Shown here: positions 62,188 to 64,000 of the stretch, one piece after another
Layout of the letters: each line of letters begins with the position of its first letter
Numbering within the stretch: position 1 is the first letter of the stretch
Origin: Bradyrhizobium sp. B097
GTDB taxonomy: Bacteria; Pseudomonadota; Alphaproteobacteria; Rhizobiales; Xanthobacteraceae
Assembly (NCBI RefSeq): GCF_038957035.1
Contig: NZ_CP152412.1
Location: forward strand, 3,716,501 to 3,780,500
Length of the DNA stretch: 64,000 nucleotides
Direction: 5' to 3'
Program-made: the position numbers and the translations under genes
Notes under the pieces: model-generated
What the model was told of the DNA's origin: nothing
The model's database searches: none
What the model saw: only the letters and a program-made list of their open reading frames with translations

Positions 62188-62463
62188 ATGACAGTCAACG
62201 CGGCAATACTGATGGCGGCATTGGTGCTATCGGGAACCGTGTTGGCGCAGAGCTCCGGTCCGTCGGCCGGCTCAGCGGGAGCCGGGCAGGCCGCCAACAT
62301 CACCACCGGCCAGGCGATCAGCACCAGCAAGCAGACCGGCGACAGCGGCCCGCCGATCGCGAAGGCCGCGCACCCGGCGAAACCGGCGGAAACCGCTGAT
62401 GGCAATACGGTCGGCGCGAGTCGTCCGAAAAAGCCAGACCGGCGCCTCGAGCACTACCCGTAA
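62188..62463 (+). CDS. Small exported hypothetical protein
   Basis: This 91-residue protein has a signal peptide (AAILMAALVLSGTVLAQ) and a low-complexity Gly/Ser/Ala mature part. The ATG at 62188 is chosen since it opens the signal peptide. No family was recognised; it is unlikely to be part of the copper operon because of the hairpin and gap in front of it. Confidence 0.6.
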   Translation: MTVNAAILMAALVLSGTVLAQSSGPSAGSAGAGQAANITTGQAISTSKQTGDSGPPIAKAAHPAKPAETADGNTVGASRPKKPDRRLEHYP

Positions 62464-62641
62464 CTGTCCGTAATCCCAGGGATCTCGCCGGGCCCGCGCC
62501 GACTGCGGCTGCACGATCCTGAGTAGCGGGCACGGTTCTTGCTGGAGTCTGGTTGTGATACGGCCCCGATCGCGGACGGAGCGCCATGCGATGGGCGCGA
62601 TCGCGACGGCGCGCGCTCCCGACATGACGCGAGGCATTCGC

Positions 62642-63550
62642 ATGACCCAGCAGGTGATCGGCTTTGTCGGCTTCGGAGAGGCCGCGCAATGCTTCGCGGC
62701 ACATCTCGCGGCCAAGGGCGGTCCCGCGCCGCTGGTGTTTTGCGCAGGCAAGACCAATCGTCCGCCATATTCGGAAGGGTTCCGGGGCGTGGCGTCCACA
62801 TGCGGGGTCGAGCTGGTCGACAGCCTGTCCGCGTTGATGGCGCGTGCCGACATTGTGTTCTCCGCGGTCGTCGTCGCAACCGCCGTGCCGGTCGGCGAGG
62901 CCATCGCCAGCCTGGTTCGGCCTGGCATGCTGGTGGTCGATCTCAATGCCTCCACGCCCAAGGCCAAGCGGTTGGTCGGCGATGCCGTTGCGGCGAACGG
63001 CGGCGCCTTCGTCGATGCCAATTTGATGGGCGCGGTCAGCATCTACGGCGCGGCGGTGCCGCTGTACTGCTCGGGCGATGGCGCCGCGCGCTTCGCCGAA
63101 TTGTTTGCGCCTTTGGGCTTCACTGTCGAGCTCGCCGGCCCAGAGGCCGGCACCGCCGCGGCGGTGAAGATGCTGCGCAGCGTGGTGACCAAGGGCATGG
63201 AGGCGCTGATCGTGGAAGCGCTGACCGCCGCCTCGCTCGCCGGGGTGCGCAGCGAGGCGCTGCGTGGCATTTGCGAACCGATGGATGCGACGCGCTACAG
63301 CAAATTCGTCGACATGTGCGTGCGCACCGACGTGCTGCACGCCGAACGCCGCGCGGTCGAGATGGATGGCGCCGCGGAGGGGCTGCGCGAGATCGGCCTG
63401 CAGCCGATCATGACCGAAGCAACCGCCGCGCGGCTCAGGACGTCGGCGAAGCTCGGCCTGCGCGATGATTTCGCGGCGCGCCAGGCCTACAGCGCCGCCG
63501 ACGTGCTCGATGCCTATGTGGCACGGATGGCTGACCTGCCGCAGGCGTAG
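62642..63550 (+). CDS. 6PGDH/3-hydroxyisobutyrate dehydrogenase-like oxidoreductase
   Basis: This 302-residue protein has an N-terminal Rossmann fold (VIGFVGFGEAAQCFAAHL; G-x-G-x-x-A type) and a C-terminal helical domain of the DUF1932 type (GPEAGTAAAVKMLRSVVTKGMEAL). It probably reduces or oxidises a beta-hydroxyacid with NAD(P); the substrate is unknown. The ATG 62642 follows GAGG by 7 bases. Confidence 0.85.
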   Translation: MTQQVIGFVGFGEAAQCFAAHLAAKGGPAPLVFCAGKTNRPPYSEGFRGVASTCGVELVDSLSALMARADIVFSAVVVATAVPVGEAIASLVRPGMLVVDLNASTPKAKRLVGDAVAANGGAFVDANLMGAVSIYGAAVPLYCSGDGAARFAELFAPLGFTVELAGPEAGTAAAVKMLRSVVTKGMEALIVEALTAASLAGVRSEALRGICEPMDATRYSKFVDMCVRTDVLHAERRAVEMDGAAEGLREIGLQPIMTEATAARLRTSAKLGLRDDFAARQAYSAADVLDAYVARMADLPQA

Positions 63551-63589
63551 TCGGTTGGATGGCGCGCGCAAAGTTCGCAGTTCGCAGTT

Positions 63590-63676
63590 CGTAGGATGGG
63601 TAGAGCGAAGCGAAACCCATCGACTTTGACCCGCGCGGAAGCATGATGGGTTTCGCTGCGCTCTACCCATCCTACG
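63590..63676. repeat. 87-bp palindromic repeat (GTAGGATGGGTAGAGCG type)
   Basis: The 32-base left arm (63590-63621) and right arm (63645-63676) are inverted copies with a single mismatch. This GTAGGATGGGTAGAGCGAAG element is among the most frequent intergenic repeats of Bradyrhizobium. It separates the convergent oxidoreductase and TPR genes. Confidence 0.75.
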
Positions 63677-63751
63677 GCAGCTCACGGCGCAGCAAAAAGC
63701 CGGCGCAGTCATTGCGACTACGCCGGCTCGATGTTTGAACGGTTCGCCTGC

Positions 63752-64000
63752 TCAGTAAACCAGGCCGGTGCCCGGGGGCTTCTCCAGCGCGGCGGCGAGC
63801 GAGCGATATTCGTCGCTGCTGGTGCCGGCGAGCTGGGCGATGCGGTTGAGGTGGTATTGCGCCTGATCGCGGTTGCCCTGTTCGACCTGCCAGAGGCCGT
63901 AATACTGCCAGGTGCGCACATGGGCCGGGTCGGCCTTGAGCGCGCGCTCGTACCAGATCTGCGAGACCTTGTAGTCGCCGAGCTTGCGATAGGAATAGCC
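63752..64000 (-). CDS. Tetratricopeptide-repeat protein (copy 2), C-terminal part
   Basis: The last 82 residues of a TPR protein are encoded here; the rest is beyond the right edge. GYSYRKLGDYKVSQIWYERA, QYYGLWQVEQGNRDQAQYHL and ALEKPPGTGLVY match the C-terminus of the protein at 4821-5444 almost residue for residue. The Cys pair of copy 1 (ICGTDC) is replaced by LAGTSS. Confidence 0.88.
   Translation of the reverse strand, partial: GYSYRKLGDYKVSQIWYERALKADPAHVRTWQYYGLWQVEQGNRDQAQYHLNRIAQLAGTSSDEYRSLAAALEKPPGTGLVY

Overview
The window reads as chromosomal DNA of a Bradyrhizobium-type alphaproteobacterium (Nitrobacteraceae). Evidence for this is the high GC content, the palindromic repeats of kinds common in that group, a coxMNOP-type oxidase cluster, perfect CtrA-type sites (TTAA-N7-TTAAC) and a FixK/FNR box. 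No rRNA, tRNA, CRISPR array, integrase or transposase was seen. About 60 genes are supported; a dodecin gene is cut by the left edge and a TPR protein gene by the right edge.

Positions 1-25 kb are a mixed housekeeping and signalling region. It holds a GNAT acetyltransferase, an Orn/Lys/Arg decarboxylase, an acyl-CoA dehydrogenase pseudogene broken by one nonsense codon, a cupin, a secreted TPR protein, a membrane class III adenylate cyclase, a PAS protein, a rhomboid protease, a CBS-pair protein, a patatin-like lipase, a PAS-GGDEF-EAL protein, a nitroreductase, thrS, an MFS exporter, a GrlR-like protein, yidD, a NifU-like scaffold, folE and hisI. Two secreted ClpP-fold proteins of one family lie 4 kb apart (18579-19892 and 22514-23431).

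Positions 25.3-30.5 kb hold a tightly packed operon: diheme cytochrome c, triheme cytochrome c, a 59-residue membrane peptide, CuA subunit II, ba3-type subunit I and a second diheme cytochrome c. A perfect FixK/FNR box (TTGAT-N4-ATCAA) lies upstream, so low-oxygen induction is likely. Positions 30.5-43.5 kb hold a transglycosylase-like protein behind a CtrA site, a DUF2336 protein, an HPt/response-regulator pair, NAD kinase, an S10 peptidase, a LysR regulator divergent from an IorAB-type molybdenum hydroxylase, an M20 peptidase and a DUF2189 membrane protein.

Positions 44.0-49.6 kb carry a second haem-copper oxidase, coxMNOP-like, with a subunit IV-like gene and haem O synthase. Positions 49.7-62.5 kb form a copper and metal stress island. 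It starts with a Cys-rich small protein and an ECF sigma factor/NrsF anti-sigma pair, followed by small exported proteins, CusBA-type efflux, a His-rich protein, a lipoprotein, a TolC-family channel, a Tat-exported multicopper oxidase, a cupredoxin and a CusF-like chaperone. Two matching sites (TGTAACC or TGTAACG, then N16, then CGAA) precede the sigma gene and the next small secreted protein gene, which suggests an autoregulated ECF regulon. A CsoR-like operator (ATACCC-N5-GGGTAT) precedes the second half of the island although no CsoR gene is visible. The window ends with a 6PGDH-like oxidoreductase, a palindromic repeat and a close paralog of the TPR protein found at 5 kb.
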